Assembly (NCBI GenBank): GCA_902493385.1
Contig: CABUPO010000006.1
Coordinates: 91,086 to 155,085 of the forward strand
Direction: 5' to 3'
From: an uncultured Lachnospiraceae bacterium
GTDB taxonomy: Bacteria; Bacillota; Clostridia; Lachnospirales; Lachnospiraceae
DNA: 64,000 nt
The translations under genes were made by a program, and so were the position numbers. Positions 43,620 to 52,580 of this stretch are shown here, in pieces (position 1 is the stretch's first letter; each line of letters begins with the position of its first letter). The notes beneath the pieces were generated by a model that was not told where the DNA came from, made no database searches, and was given only the letters and a program-made list of their open reading frames with translations.

Positions 43620-44493
43620 TTTCATCACCTGCTTTCTCTCCAAAATAATATAAAAATACATCTTCCAACGACGCTTCTACACGCATTGCATTTCCAACCG
43701 GTTTTTCGTGAGAAATGATTCGCAACATAACTTGATTCATTTCCGATTTCATATTGGAAATTTTATATTTTTTTATAAAATCAGACACCCTATTTTTCGG
43801 TACAAGACATTCCCATACTGCTTCCGGCATAGAATTTATCAACTCGTCAACATTTCCTTTGTGCAGAATTTCCCCGTCTTTCATCAACCAGATTTCATTC
43901 GCAATGTACTCAATGTCGGAGACGATATGCGTAGATAACAGAACCAGCCTGTCTTCTGAAAGCTCACTGATCAGATTACGAAATCTGATTCTTTCATTCG
44001 GGTCAAGTCCTGCTGTTGGCTCGTCAAGTATCAAAATCTTAGGATTATTCAACATAGCCTGTGCAATTCCTGCTCTACGCTTCATACCGCCAGATAATTT
44101 TTTCATTTTTTTATGAGCTGCTTTTGAAAGACCAACCTTAGCAGTCAATTCTTTCACTCGCTTTTTTGCAACAACAGGACGTATTCCTTTCAATGCTGCA
44201 ATATAAAGCAAATAATCCTCTACTGTAAATTCAGGATAGAATCCAAAATCCTGCGGTAAATATCCCAACAACTTGCGATATTCACTGTCCATACGGAAAA
44301 TATCTTTTCCATTACAGCATATCGTTCCGCTTGTTGGCTTTAAGAGGGTACACAGCATTCTCATTAAAGTTGTTTTACCTGTTCCATTTACCCCTAAAAG
44401 ACCATATACACCATTTGTCATAGTGAGGTTTATATGATTGACAGCCGTAAAATCTCCAAACTCTTTTGTTAAACCATCAAGTTCTAATTTCAT
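43606..44493 (-). CDS. ABC transporter ATP-binding protein (cargo)
   Basis: A 295-residue ATPase for the adjacent permease. Walker A GVNGTGKTTLMR, signature LSGGMKRRAGIAQAM, Walker B ILILDEPTAGLDP and the H-loop LLSTHIVSD are intact, and the C-terminal extension (KPVGNAMRVEASLEDVFLYY) is typical of exporters of antibiotics or lipids. GGAGG precedes the ATG at 44493. It overlaps the upstream membrane protein gene by 17 bp. Confidence 0.92.
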   Translation of the reverse strand: MKLELDGLTKEFGDFTAVNHINLTMTNGVYGLLGVNGTGKTTLMRMLCTLLKPTSGTICCNGKDIFRMDSEYRKLLGYLPQDFGFYPEFTVEDYLLYIAALKGIRPVVAKKRVKELTAKVGLSKAAHKKMKKLSGGMKRRAGIAQAMLNNPKILILDEPTAGLDPNERIRFRNLISELSEDRLVLLSTHIVSDIEYIANEIWLMKDGEILHKGNVDELINSMPEAVWECLVPKNRVSDFIKKYKISNMKSEMNQVMLRIISHEKPVGNAMRVEASLEDVFLYYFGEKAGDENVAF

Positions 44494-45238
44494 CAAATGA
44501 CACCTCCAAATATTGATTACAATTTTTTAAAATACGATATATAGTAAAAACAAGAAAAAGTATTGTTGCACCCAATAGTGCTAACCAGATGGGAACAGTA
44601 ACCATGACATATACGTTTTCATTTAAAACAATAAAAAGCCATACTGAACTCCATATAACACATAGGACAATCGCAACCGTTTCACTGAAAGAATGCTTAC
44701 TACATAAAATTCCAAAACAGATACAGGCAGTTACACAAAGCGGAAAAAGAAATTGAACAACTAATTCTGATAATTCATAATGCAATCCTGCGGAAGCGGC
44801 TCCTAAAAACAAAGTTATCAAAAAAATATCTGTAACACCAAATAACAGCATATGTGCTGCATATACTTGTTTTAGTGAATAATAGGAGGCGGCTTCTATC
44901 TCCATACATTCACATGACCTGTTTTTCCACAGTTCAGGAATAATAAGGATTACAAATAGTGCCGCTACTACGCCCATACTTCTTTTTATATATATTTCAT
45001 CATGGATAGAACTTAAAGCAATCCATAACGCCACTAGAATCATAAGTTGAAGAACCCACCATCTTTTTTGTATGACACGAAGCTGTGTCCACAAAAAGTC
45101 ATGGTAAGAAAGCATTCGTTCTTGTTCTGCCATAAAAAAGGCGTTTTTTGATTTACAGATTGTTTCCTGTATTTTTTCTTCGCGAACTCCTACTTGTACG
45201 ATTTCCCTATATTTTTTTATCTTTTTTTTCTGATTCAT
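44477..45238 (-). CDS. Membrane protein coupled to an ECF sigma factor
   Basis: A 253-residue protein with a basic cytoplasmic start (about 58 residues, KKKIKKYREIVQ) and six membrane segments in pairs (VLQLMILVALWIALSS, GVVAALFVILIIPELW, HMLLFGVTDIFLITLF, LVVQFLFPLCVTACICF, SETVAIVLCVIWSSVWLF, VTVPIWLALLGATILFL). Its gene overlaps the sigma gene by 32 bp. It is not a classical anti-sigma factor; it may sense the envelope or act as a second permease (inference). GGAGG precedes the ATG. Confidence 0.6.
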   Translation of the reverse strand: MNQKKKIKKYREIVQVGVREEKIQETICKSKNAFFMAEQERMLSYHDFLWTQLRVIQKRWWVLQLMILVALWIALSSIHDEIYIKRSMGVVAALFVILIIPELWKNRSCECMEIEAASYYSLKQVYAAHMLLFGVTDIFLITLFLGAASAGLHYELSELVVQFLFPLCVTACICFGILCSKHSFSETVAIVLCVIWSSVWLFIVLNENVYVMVTVPIWLALLGATILFLVFTIYRILKNCNQYLEVSFDEIRT

Positions 45239-45752
45239 ATGATTCCTCCTTTCCGAGAAGTCCCCCCAACTGTTTCCTTGCTTTTTGCAAACGATACTTT
45301 ACCAGTGGAAGTCCAATTTGCAATGTATCAGAAATTTCCGTCAGTTTTAGTTCCTGAAAATAATAAAGTGTAAGAACCTCTCTTGATTCATCTGGAAGTT
45401 GTTCTAAAGCTTGTTCTACCAAAACCCTATTCAGAATTTGTTCTGTTTGATTTTCTTCCACAAACTCATTTTCCTCCAGAAGCATTTCTTTTGTTTTCTT
45501 TAAATAATCTTTGCATAAATTACCTGCTATCGTATATAAGTAATTTAATGTTTTTCCTTTATAATGATAGTCGGGCAATCTTGTAAAAAACCGTATAAAG
45601 GTTTCCTGTGTTAAATCTTCCGCATACGTTTTGTCGGAACAATGGTAATGACAGTAGCTTAATATTTCTTGATAATATTTACGGACAAACAAATCAAGAG
45701 CATTATCATCCCCTTGTTTCATTTTCCTAATTAGTAGAAAATCATTATACAC
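45207..45752 (-). CDS. ECF-type RNA polymerase sigma factor
   Basis: A 181-residue sigma factor with region 2 (YAEDLTQETFIRFFTRL) and region 4 (QLPDESREVLTLYYFQELKL, then TEISDTLQIGLPLVKYRLQK). The start is GTG behind GGGGG. It is the first gene of a cargo operon running through a membrane protein, an ABC exporter, VanY-like and KTR proteins, and probably senses envelope stress by controlling its own operon (inference). Confidence 0.85.
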   Translation of the reverse strand: MYNDFLLIRKMKQGDDNALDLFVRKYYQEILSYCHYHCSDKTYAEDLTQETFIRFFTRLPDYHYKGKTLNYLYTIAGNLCKDYLKKTKEMLLEENEFVEENQTEQILNRVLVEQALEQLPDESREVLTLYYFQELKLTEISDTLQIGLPLVKYRLQKARKQLGGLLGKEESYESEKKDKKI

Positions 45753-45874
45753 AAAATCCCCCTTTCTCCTCATCTGTTATTCAGAATGGTTATCCACTCT
45801 ATTATATATAACGAATCAAAGATAAGAAAAGATAGTCTGAAATGAAAATTTTTATTTTCAATGTCGGAAAGTAG

Positions 45875-45908
45875 AAATCGGCAAAGTGATTGCGCTTTGC
45901 CGATTTTT
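45875..45908. terminator. Terminator between TnpV and the sigma gene
   Basis: Perfect 12-bp stem AAATCGGCAAAG / CTTTGCCGATTT with a T run on the plus side. It ends the leftward TnpV transcript and shields the cargo. Confidence 0.75.
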
Positions 45909-45910
45909 AA

Positions 45911-46285
45911 CTACTTATAAATTATTTCTTTCTCCACAATCTTCCTTGCACACGCCCGTATGTTATTGAGCCTTCGTACCCATTCAAGCTGATTTTCAGC
46001 CTTTAACCGCTCTGTGATACCCTGCGCCTGTTTCATGCCCTCTATGAGCCTTTCAAAGCGTTCCTGCGCCTGTTTATCAATCTCCGCAAGGTAAGCGTTG
46101 AGCCTGCCGCTTGTGAGCAGATTGATATATGTACCTCTGCGGTATTCTTTGAGATAGCGCAAGTGCCGCTCTCCCCATACGCCTATCGGCTGTTCTTCCT
46201 CGGCGGGTACTTTCAAGTCTGGAATAAGATACCCATTTTCTTCGTGATATGTGCCGCCTAACTGTTCAAATAATGATTTTGCCAT
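45911..46285 (-). CDS. TnpV-like transposon protein
   Basis: A 124-residue protein of the TnpV family of Tn4451-like elements: GGTYHEENGYLIPDL, then GVWGERHLRYLKEYRRGTYI and a helical end rich in Glu and Arg. The role is unknown; the family is a marker for this transposon type. GGAGG sits nine bases before the ATG at 46285. It lies about 110 bp from the right element end. Confidence 0.88.
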   Translation of the reverse strand: MAKSLFEQLGGTYHEENGYLIPDLKVPAEEEQPIGVWGERHLRYLKEYRRGTYINLLTSGRLNAYLAEIDKQAQERFERLIEGMKQAQGITERLKAENQLEWVRRLNNIRACARKIVEKEIIYK

Positions 46286-46395
46286 TTTGCAATTCCTCCA
46301 AATAAGATTATTCACTCCACTTTATTGTATCTGCTGTCTTAAATACAATTTTGAGTTTTCTCCTTATCTGGCTTCACACATATGTAGACAAAAGT

Positions 46396-48246
46396 GATAC
46401 ATATGGATTGCAGATAAATTATCTAGTTTCAGGTGAACGAGAATTATACTTTTGTATAAATGATAAAATATATTTCAGTAAGGCTTTAAGTGGAAATAGT
46501 TTTGACAAACCTACATCAGTAATGGTCGATATTCCATTAAAGGCCGGTGATAATACTATTAGATTTTATAATAGTAATGACTGGGCTCCGGATATAGATT
46601 GTATTAGAATAGTTGATATACATATGAGAGAAATATATATAGATAATGTGTCTGATGAAGAAATGATTAGTTATAAATATCTGATAATAAAAGGGCATGT
46701 TACAGATACATTTAATACGGCTGATATTTCTGTCTCATTAAATCATGGAAATTCAATAGAATGGCCTGTACATAATACGAAGAAAACATTTAAAGCAGTG
46801 GTAAGTTTAAAAGAAGGGGACAATCTGATTGAATTAGTTTACAAAGAACATAAAAAGAAGTTTATAACTATTCGTTATGAAAGAAAAATTGAAGGACCGG
46901 GCATAAGATTTACGTATATGCTGCCAAAGGGTGATACGGAAGGAAGATTTCGTGCTCCATCAGGCATGGATAATTCTCTGCAAAGTGCAAAAAAGCGTTA
47001 TTCTAATATGATTTTGTTAGCGCAAAGCTATTTTGCGGAGATGATGTATGATAGAGGTTTTGGAAGACAGACCTTTAGAATTATACCTGTGAATGAAAGT
47101 AATCCAGATGATTTTATATTCGTTCAGAATGCTACCAAGACATTTAGTGAATTATGTATGTATAATTCTGAACAGCATGAGGGGCAATATACATATTATA
47201 AGTTATTTGAATATATTGATAATATTATGACAGACAGAATACCATATTATTCAAAAGATGTGGTTATGACAAGTTGCTCATATCATGAACCGTATATTAA
47301 TGATAAAGGTGAATGGGATAAATATACTTATGTGGATACGGCATTGGGGGCAGTTGGAGGTAATACTGTACTTGTTGGTGCCGCGACATTATATAGTATA
47401 CCTGAGAATGTTGAGGATATTTGCATAGCTTTATATGATACAACAGAAGGTTATATGCTTGATAACACAAGGTGGGAGGAATTTAACAAAGCTGTAGGCG
47501 GACTGGTGCATGAGATGGGGCATGTTTTTGGACTAGACCATTATTATGAATTGTGTGATGACAATGGAAAAGTAATAGAACAGGCTTTTATTGACTGGGA
47601 TACGGAACAACTGATTGGAATGAGTGAAATTGATGGAATAATGGGTTCGGGTTTTTATCAGATGAATCATCAAATAAGTATTCGTGAAGGGAATGGAACA
47701 GAATTTGATGATGCTTCGGATAGCGCATGCTGGAATTGGGCATATATTAATAAAATCAATGGAAGCTTTGTTAATGAGCAGAATGATTGTATGGTTTTGG
47801 CGTCAAATACGTGGATAAGCGCTGTGCCGTATTATAAGATAGAAGCTGAAGCATCATATAATAAGCTTATATCATATAATGGAAATGTTCCTGAAATATA
47901 CAGAGCGAGAGGATGTTCGGGCTGGAACTGCGTCGGAAGTCTTGGTAATGGAAGCAGTATAATATTTGATAATATATATGTGGAGGAAACAGGAGTTTTT
48001 TCTGTCAAAATATATTATTTGTCGGATGAAACAAGATATGTAAAAATGAAGACAAGTTATAATCCAGATATGACATGGTCTTTAAGTTTTCGGCCTATGC
48101 CTGACTGGTTTACAGTAGGTGTTGAAATTGTTAATCAGGTATATTTATCAAAAGGCATTAACCAAATAAAATTTTTGACTGACAACATAGCTTCTACATG
48201 GGCGCCTGATATTGATAAGATAGAAATAATAAGGGTAAGTAATTAA
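46396..48246 (+). pseudogene. 3' part of the CBM-metalloprotease gene
   Basis: Codes for the second half of the first CBM (TYGLQINYLVSGERELYF, NSNDWAPDIDCIRI), a linker, a zinc protease domain with HEMGHVFGLDH (47509-47541), the HExxHxxGxxH form of metzincins, followed by IMGSGFY resembling a Met-turn, and a C-terminal CBM (YYKIEAEASYNK, WAPDIDKIEI). Joined to the 5' fragment it would be 668 residues. Now the only start is a TTG at 46351 within the transposon end without a ribosome site, so expression is doubtful. It lies in the same frame as the 5' part. Confidence 0.85.
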
Positions 48247-48275
48247 ATATATTCATTTTATTTGAGGTGGTAATT

Positions 48276-49511
48276 ATGAAAAAAATTACGCTATTTCTTA
48301 TAAATATTTTGATATTCATTATATCTGTAGCGTATATGGATAGTCATGATGCTTGTGCGGCGACGGAATATAAGGTTTCCAATCCTACATATGATGCGGA
48401 AAAGGATTATGCTGTGTGGGACTGTATTTATTTTGGCTGGTATCCTCAGGACAGCGCTGATGAAAATGATTTACAGCCGATAAAATGGAGAGTGTTAGCT
48501 GTAAAAGATGAAAAAGCGTTACTATTATCTGACAGAAGCCTTATGGCTGCATTCTATAATATGGGTTTATTTGATAAGCCTTCCTGGGGTTCAAGCAACG
48601 CAAGATTTGAAGCTGTGCAATTTTTTAATAAAGCATTTTCAAAAGAAGAACAGGAAATGATTATTCTCAGTGATGAATTGTTAGGTGAAATATTTATTCT
48701 GTCTTTAGAACAAGTGTGTAATCCAGAATATGGATTTTGTGCGGAGCCGGAAATACAGTCTGATACAAGGAAGACTACCGCAACAGAGTATGCTTTATCT
48801 AAAGAAGGGAATGTAACAGACCGCTGGTGGCTTATAACGAGAGGGGAGGGAACAAAGGAAATGTTTGTGTCCGGAGCTGGAAATGTTGCTCTGACAGGAG
48901 CTTATTTAATGAATGATGCGATAGGAGCCGAAAGGAAGTACTATGTGGTAAGACCAGCTATGTGGCTTGATTTATCAAATGATGATGCATGGGGATATGC
49001 CGGAAAGACAGCGTCAGACGGTACGGTATATTCGTCTGATATTCCTGCTCCAACTCCATTACCAACCAGTATTCCAACGCCATCCCGGCAGCCGGATTTG
49101 ACGGTTACGCCATCCGCCGTATCGTCTGCCCCTGTACTTACGCCTGTGAAACAACCGGATATTATAATGCAGGCTGACAGGACGTTTGAAGCGGGAAAGT
49201 TAAAGTATAAAGTAGTGTCCGGTAGTAAAAATAAGGTTTATGTATGCGGAATAAGAAAAGGGAAAAAATCAGTAAAGACGGTAAAGATTCCGGATAAGGT
49301 ATATTATAAGGGGACGACATATAAAGTAACGGGTATAGACGATGGCGCATTCAGAAAATGCAGGAAGCTGAAAAAGGTTACGATAAAAGCCAGGTCCTTA
49401 AAATATATTGGGAAAAACGCATTTAGGAAAGGAAAAAATGAGCCGGTTATAAAAGTGCCGAAGAAAAAGTATAAAAAATACCGCAGACTTATAGTAAATA
49501 GTATAATTTAA
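48276..49511 (+). CDS. Secreted protein with DUF6273-like and leucine-rich (BspA-type) parts
   Basis: A 411-residue exported protein: signal peptide (residues 1-29), a domain with FGWYPQD, PIKWRVLAVKDEKALLLSD and YVVRPAMWLDL as in DUF6273, a Pro/Thr/Ser linker (PAPTPLPTSIPTPSRQP) and C-terminal repeats of the LRR_5 kind (GIDDGAFRKCRKLKKVTIKA, YIGKNAFRKG). A cell-surface binding role is likely. GAGGTGG precedes the ATG. It probably shared the promoter of the interrupted protease gene, 30 bp upstream. Confidence 0.75.
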   Translation: MKKITLFLINILIFIISVAYMDSHDACAATEYKVSNPTYDAEKDYAVWDCIYFGWYPQDSADENDLQPIKWRVLAVKDEKALLLSDRSLMAAFYNMGLFDKPSWGSSNARFEAVQFFNKAFSKEEQEMIILSDELLGEIFILSLEQVCNPEYGFCAEPEIQSDTRKTTATEYALSKEGNVTDRWWLITRGEGTKEMFVSGAGNVALTGAYLMNDAIGAERKYYVVRPAMWLDLSNDDAWGYAGKTASDGTVYSSDIPAPTPLPTSIPTPSRQPDLTVTPSAVSSAPVLTPVKQPDIIMQADRTFEAGKLKYKVVSGSKNKVYVCGIRKGKKSVKTVKIPDKVYYKGTTYKVTGIDDGAFRKCRKLKKVTIKARSLKYIGKNAFRKGKNEPVIKVPKKKYKKYRRLIVNSII

Positions 49512-49645
49512 AATATTTTATATACGCTTTACGCTTTTGGTAAAATATAATGTTGGTTTGCTGTAAATTTGCATGTGAATTTTGTTGCATATTGTATACA
49601 ATAATTGTTATAATATGATTAGAAGAAAGTTCGATAGTTATTTGT

Positions 49646-49684
49646 TACAGGGAGACCGCCTGGTTCTTTTGCGGTCTTCCTGTT
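49646..49684 (+). terminator. Intrinsic terminator before nrdD
   Basis: ACAGGGAGACCGC pairs with GCGGTCTTCCTGT across an 11-base loop, one mismatch, followed by TATTTTAATA. It ends transcripts coming from the 48276 gene. The rest of the 303-bp gap (49512-49814) holds this hairpin and the nrd promoter. Confidence 0.75.
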
Positions 49685-49718
49685 ATTTTAATATGATATA
49701 AAAAAGATTTTTTAACTG

Positions 49719-49771
49719 TTGTATTTGTATTTTAAGTGTGCTATACTAGAGAACGCACAAGATATTGTGTC
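49719..49771 (+). promoter_or_regulatory. nrdDG promoter with two NrdR-like boxes
   Basis: TTGTAT (49719-49724), 17-bp spacer and TATACT (49742-49747). Two similar sites follow: GTGCTATACTAGAG overlapping the -10 box and CACAAGATATTGTG (49756-49769), the latter with CACAA/TTGTG arms. Their centres are about two helix turns apart, as NrdR pairs are. NrdR binding is inferred from established operator patterns in ribonucleotide reductase promoters. Confidence 0.6.
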
Positions 49772-49814
49772 GTACCTGTAAAACGAATACAAAATGTTGA
49801 AGATGGAGGATGCT

Positions 49815-52031
49815 ATGGATGCAGCGGTAAAAACTAATGTAATTAAGCGTAACGGGGAGGAAGTTTTATTTGATATAACAAAGATTGTTAATGCAATTAA
49901 AGCTGCTAATAAAGAAGTTGATAAATTATATCAGCTTAGTGATTATCAGATTAATGCAGTCGCGGATAAGATAGCGAAGAGAAGCGACGAGATGACTCAT
50001 GCTGTCAATGTCGAGGATATTCAGGACATGGTAGAGACAGGCATAATGGAGATGCGTGGATATGAAGTTGCACAGAAATATGTCCGTTACCGTTATAAGA
50101 GAGAGCTTACAAGAAAGTCTAATACTACAGATGATGGAATACTTACGCTTATTGAAAATGTAAATGAAGAGATTAATCAGGAGAATTCCAATAAAAACTC
50201 CGTTATCAATTCTACACAGAGAGATTATATGGCGGGAGAAGTAAGCAAAGACCTTACCAAAAGGCTTCTGCTGCCAAAAGAGATTGTAGACGCCCATGAG
50301 CAGGGAATTATTCATTTTCATGATTCTGATTATTTTGCACAGAAGGAGCATAACTGCGACCTTGTTAATCTTGAAGACATGCTGCAGAATGGTACTGTTA
50401 TAAGCGAAACTATGATTGAAAAGCCGCACAGCTTCTTTACAGCCTGCAATGTTACGACTCAGATTGTAGCTCAGGTTGCAAGCAACCAGTATGGCGGACA
50501 GTCGTTTACGCTTTCGCATCTTGCGCCTTTCGTAGATATAAGCAGACAGAAGCTTCGCAAAGAAGTTGTTGAAGAACGTAAAAAATGCGGAGATTCTTTA
50601 GATGATGAAACAATTGATAAGGTAACAGAGATTCGTCTTCTGAAAGAGGTAAAGAGCGGTATTCAGACAATACAGTATCAGCTTATTACTCTTATGACAT
50701 GTAATGGACAGGCTCCGTTCGTTACTGTATTTATGTATTTGGATGAGGTTCCAGAAGGACAGACCCGTGACGACCTTGCGCTTATTATTAAAGAAGTTTT
50801 GAAGCAGAGAATGGAAGGCGTAAAAAATGAAAAGGGAGTATGGATTACCCCTGCGTTTCCTAAGCTTATTTATGTGCTTGATGAAGATAATATTACGGAA
50901 GATTCAAAGTATTGGGACCTTACAGTGCTTGCTGCAAAATGTACTGCAAAGCGCATGGTTCCGGATTATATTTCTGCCAAGGTTATGCGTGAGTTAAAGC
51001 AGGGAGATGTATATCCCTGCATGGGATGCCGTTCATTCCCGACCGTAGAAGACAGCCAGCGTAATCCTGACGGAAGCCGTAAATATTACGGAAGATTCAA
51101 TCAGGGTGTTGTTACTATCAATCTGGTTGACGTTGCATGTTCTTCTGATGGCGATATGGATAAGTTTTGGGAAATATTAGAGGAGCGTCTTGAATTATGC
51201 CACAGAGCTCTTAGATGCAGACATGAGAGACTTCTTGGCACAACGTCCGACGTAGCGCCTATTTTGTGGCAGCACGGTGCGCTTGCACGTTTGAAAAAGG
51301 GCGAGAAGATTGACCCGTTGTTATATAATGGATACTCGACGATTTCTCTCGGCTATGCGGGTCTTTGCGAGATGTGTATAAGAATGATAGGAAAGAGTCA
51401 TACTTCTGCTGAGGGAAGAGAGTTTGCTTTAGCGGTTATGCAGAAGCTTAATGATAAATGCAAGGAGTGGAAAGAGGCTGAGAATATAAGCTATTCAGTA
51501 TACGGAACGCCGATGGAATCCACAACTTACAAATTCTCAAAATGTTTGCAGAAGAGATTTGGAATTATTCCGGGAGTAACTGATAAAAACTATATTACCA
51601 ACAGCTACCATGTGCATGTAACAGAGCATATTGACGCATTCAGTAAACTGAAGTTTGAGTCGGAGTTTCAAAAGCTTTCACCAGGCGGAGCTATAAGCTA
51701 TGTTGAGGTTCCTGACCTTCAGGACAATACGGAAGCTGTTCTGTCTGTTATGAGGTTTATCTATGATAACATAGTTTATGCAGAGCTCAATACCAAGAGT
51801 GATTACTGTGAACGCTGCGGTTATTCAGGCGAAATCAAAATCGTAAAGAATGAATTTGACAAGCTTATCTGGGAATGTCCGAATTGCGGCAATACTAATC
51901 AGGACGAGATGTTTGTTGCGAGACGTACATGCGGATATATCGGCACACAGTTTTGGAATCAGGGAAGAACTCAGGAGATTAAGGACAGGGTTCTTCATAT
52001 GTCAAACGAAACGTTTGCACAGGAGGCGTAA
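49815..52031 (+). CDS. nrdD: Anaerobic ribonucleoside-triphosphate reductase
   Basis: Makes deoxynucleotides from ribonucleoside triphosphates without oxygen, by a glycyl radical. The 738-residue chain starts with an ATP cone (VIKRNGEEVLFDITKIVNA), has the barrel with YPCMGCRSFP, a zinc ribbon (CERCGYSGEI, CPNCGNTNQ) and the radical loop RRTCGYIGTQFWNQGR near the end. GGAGG seven bases before the ATG at 49815 decides the start; the ATG at 49794 has none. nrdG follows in 27 bp. Confidence 0.97.
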   Translation: MDAAVKTNVIKRNGEEVLFDITKIVNAIKAANKEVDKLYQLSDYQINAVADKIAKRSDEMTHAVNVEDIQDMVETGIMEMRGYEVAQKYVRYRYKRELTRKSNTTDDGILTLIENVNEEINQENSNKNSVINSTQRDYMAGEVSKDLTKRLLLPKEIVDAHEQGIIHFHDSDYFAQKEHNCDLVNLEDMLQNGTVISETMIEKPHSFFTACNVTTQIVAQVASNQYGGQSFTLSHLAPFVDISRQKLRKEVVEERKKCGDSLDDETIDKVTEIRLLKEVKSGIQTIQYQLITLMTCNGQAPFVTVFMYLDEVPEGQTRDDLALIIKEVLKQRMEGVKNEKGVWITPAFPKLIYVLDEDNITEDSKYWDLTVLAAKCTAKRMVPDYISAKVMRELKQGDVYPCMGCRSFPTVEDSQRNPDGSRKYYGRFNQGVVTINLVDVACSSDGDMDKFWEILEERLELCHRALRCRHERLLGTTSDVAPILWQHGALARLKKGEKIDPLLYNGYSTISLGYAGLCEMCIRMIGKSHTSAEGREFALAVMQKLNDKCKEWKEAENISYSVYGTPMESTTYKFSKCLQKRFGIIPGVTDKNYITNSYHVHVTEHIDAFSKLKFESEFQKLSPGGAISYVEVPDLQDNTEAVLSVMRFIYDNIVYAELNTKSDYCERCGYSGEIKIVKNEFDKLIWECPNCGNTNQDEMFVARRTCGYIGTQFWNQGRTQEIKDRVLHMSNETFAQEA

Positions 52032-52058
52032 GACCATTTACGGAAGGAATGAATAAAA

Positions 52059-52580
52059 ATGCATGTCGGACAAATACTTACTGTTGACAGCGCCAATGGA
52101 CCGGGAATACGAATCAGTGTATTTGTATCCGGCTGCACTAATCATTGCAAAGGGTGTTTCCAGCCGCAGACATGGGATTTTGAATATGGCGAGTTATATG
52201 ATGATGATATGGAAGAGTTTATTATAAACGAGCTGAAAAAGGGATATTATCAGGGAATTACCATTCTTGGAGGAGAGCCCTTTGAGATTTCAAACCAGCA
52301 GATGGTTGTCAGACTTATCAGACGTATAAAGTCGGAAATTCCGGGAAAAGATATTTGGATGTATACCGGATTCTTATATGATGTGGATTTACAGCCCGGA
52401 GGAAGTCGTTATACGTCTGTTACTGATGAGATACTTGACAGTATTGATGTCCTTGTGGATGGAAAATTTGTCGAAGAATTAAAAAATATACAGCTTAGGT
52501 TCAGGGGGTCTGAAAATCAGCGCCTTATTGATATGAAAGCTACAAGAATGAACAAGGACGTTGTTCTATGGGACAGATAA
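52059..52580 (+). CDS. nrdG: Anaerobic ribonucleotide reductase activating protein
   Basis: A 173-residue radical SAM enzyme that generates the glycyl radical on NrdD. The cluster motif SGCTNHCKGCFQPQTW (CxxxCxxC variant CTNHCKGC), the GGEPFE loop and a compact C-terminus fit the family and length. It is cotranscribed with nrdD. The next gene's start overlaps its last codons by 13 bp. Confidence 0.95.
   Translation: MHVGQILTVDSANGPGIRISVFVSGCTNHCKGCFQPQTWDFEYGELYDDDMEEFIINELKKGYYQGITILGGEPFEISNQQMVVRLIRRIKSEIPGKDIWMYTGFLYDVDLQPGGSRYTSVTDEILDSIDVLVDGKFVEELKNIQLRFRGSENQRLIDMKATRMNKDVVLWDR

Larger units (their letters stand above)
35550..46395. mobile_element. Mobilizable transposon of Tn4451 type, 10.8 kb
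   Basis: The two junctions carry GATA (35550-35553 and 46396-46399), consistent with large serine recombinases of the TnpX/TndX group, which insert at a GA dinucleotide that ends up directly repeated. Inside are the recombinase at the left end, TnpW-like, MobP relaxase, MobC, two sigma-like proteins and TnpV at the right end, with a six-gene cargo at 41.5-45.75 kb. The backbone is clearly more GC-rich than the flanking chromosome, while the cargo is AT-rich. The target and the right end share CACATATG a few bases before GATA. Confidence 0.92.

Noticed and set aside
46351..46395. TTG at 46351 as a new start for the protease part
   Set aside because: It lies in the transposon end with no ribosome site; the open frame there is short and explained by chance.
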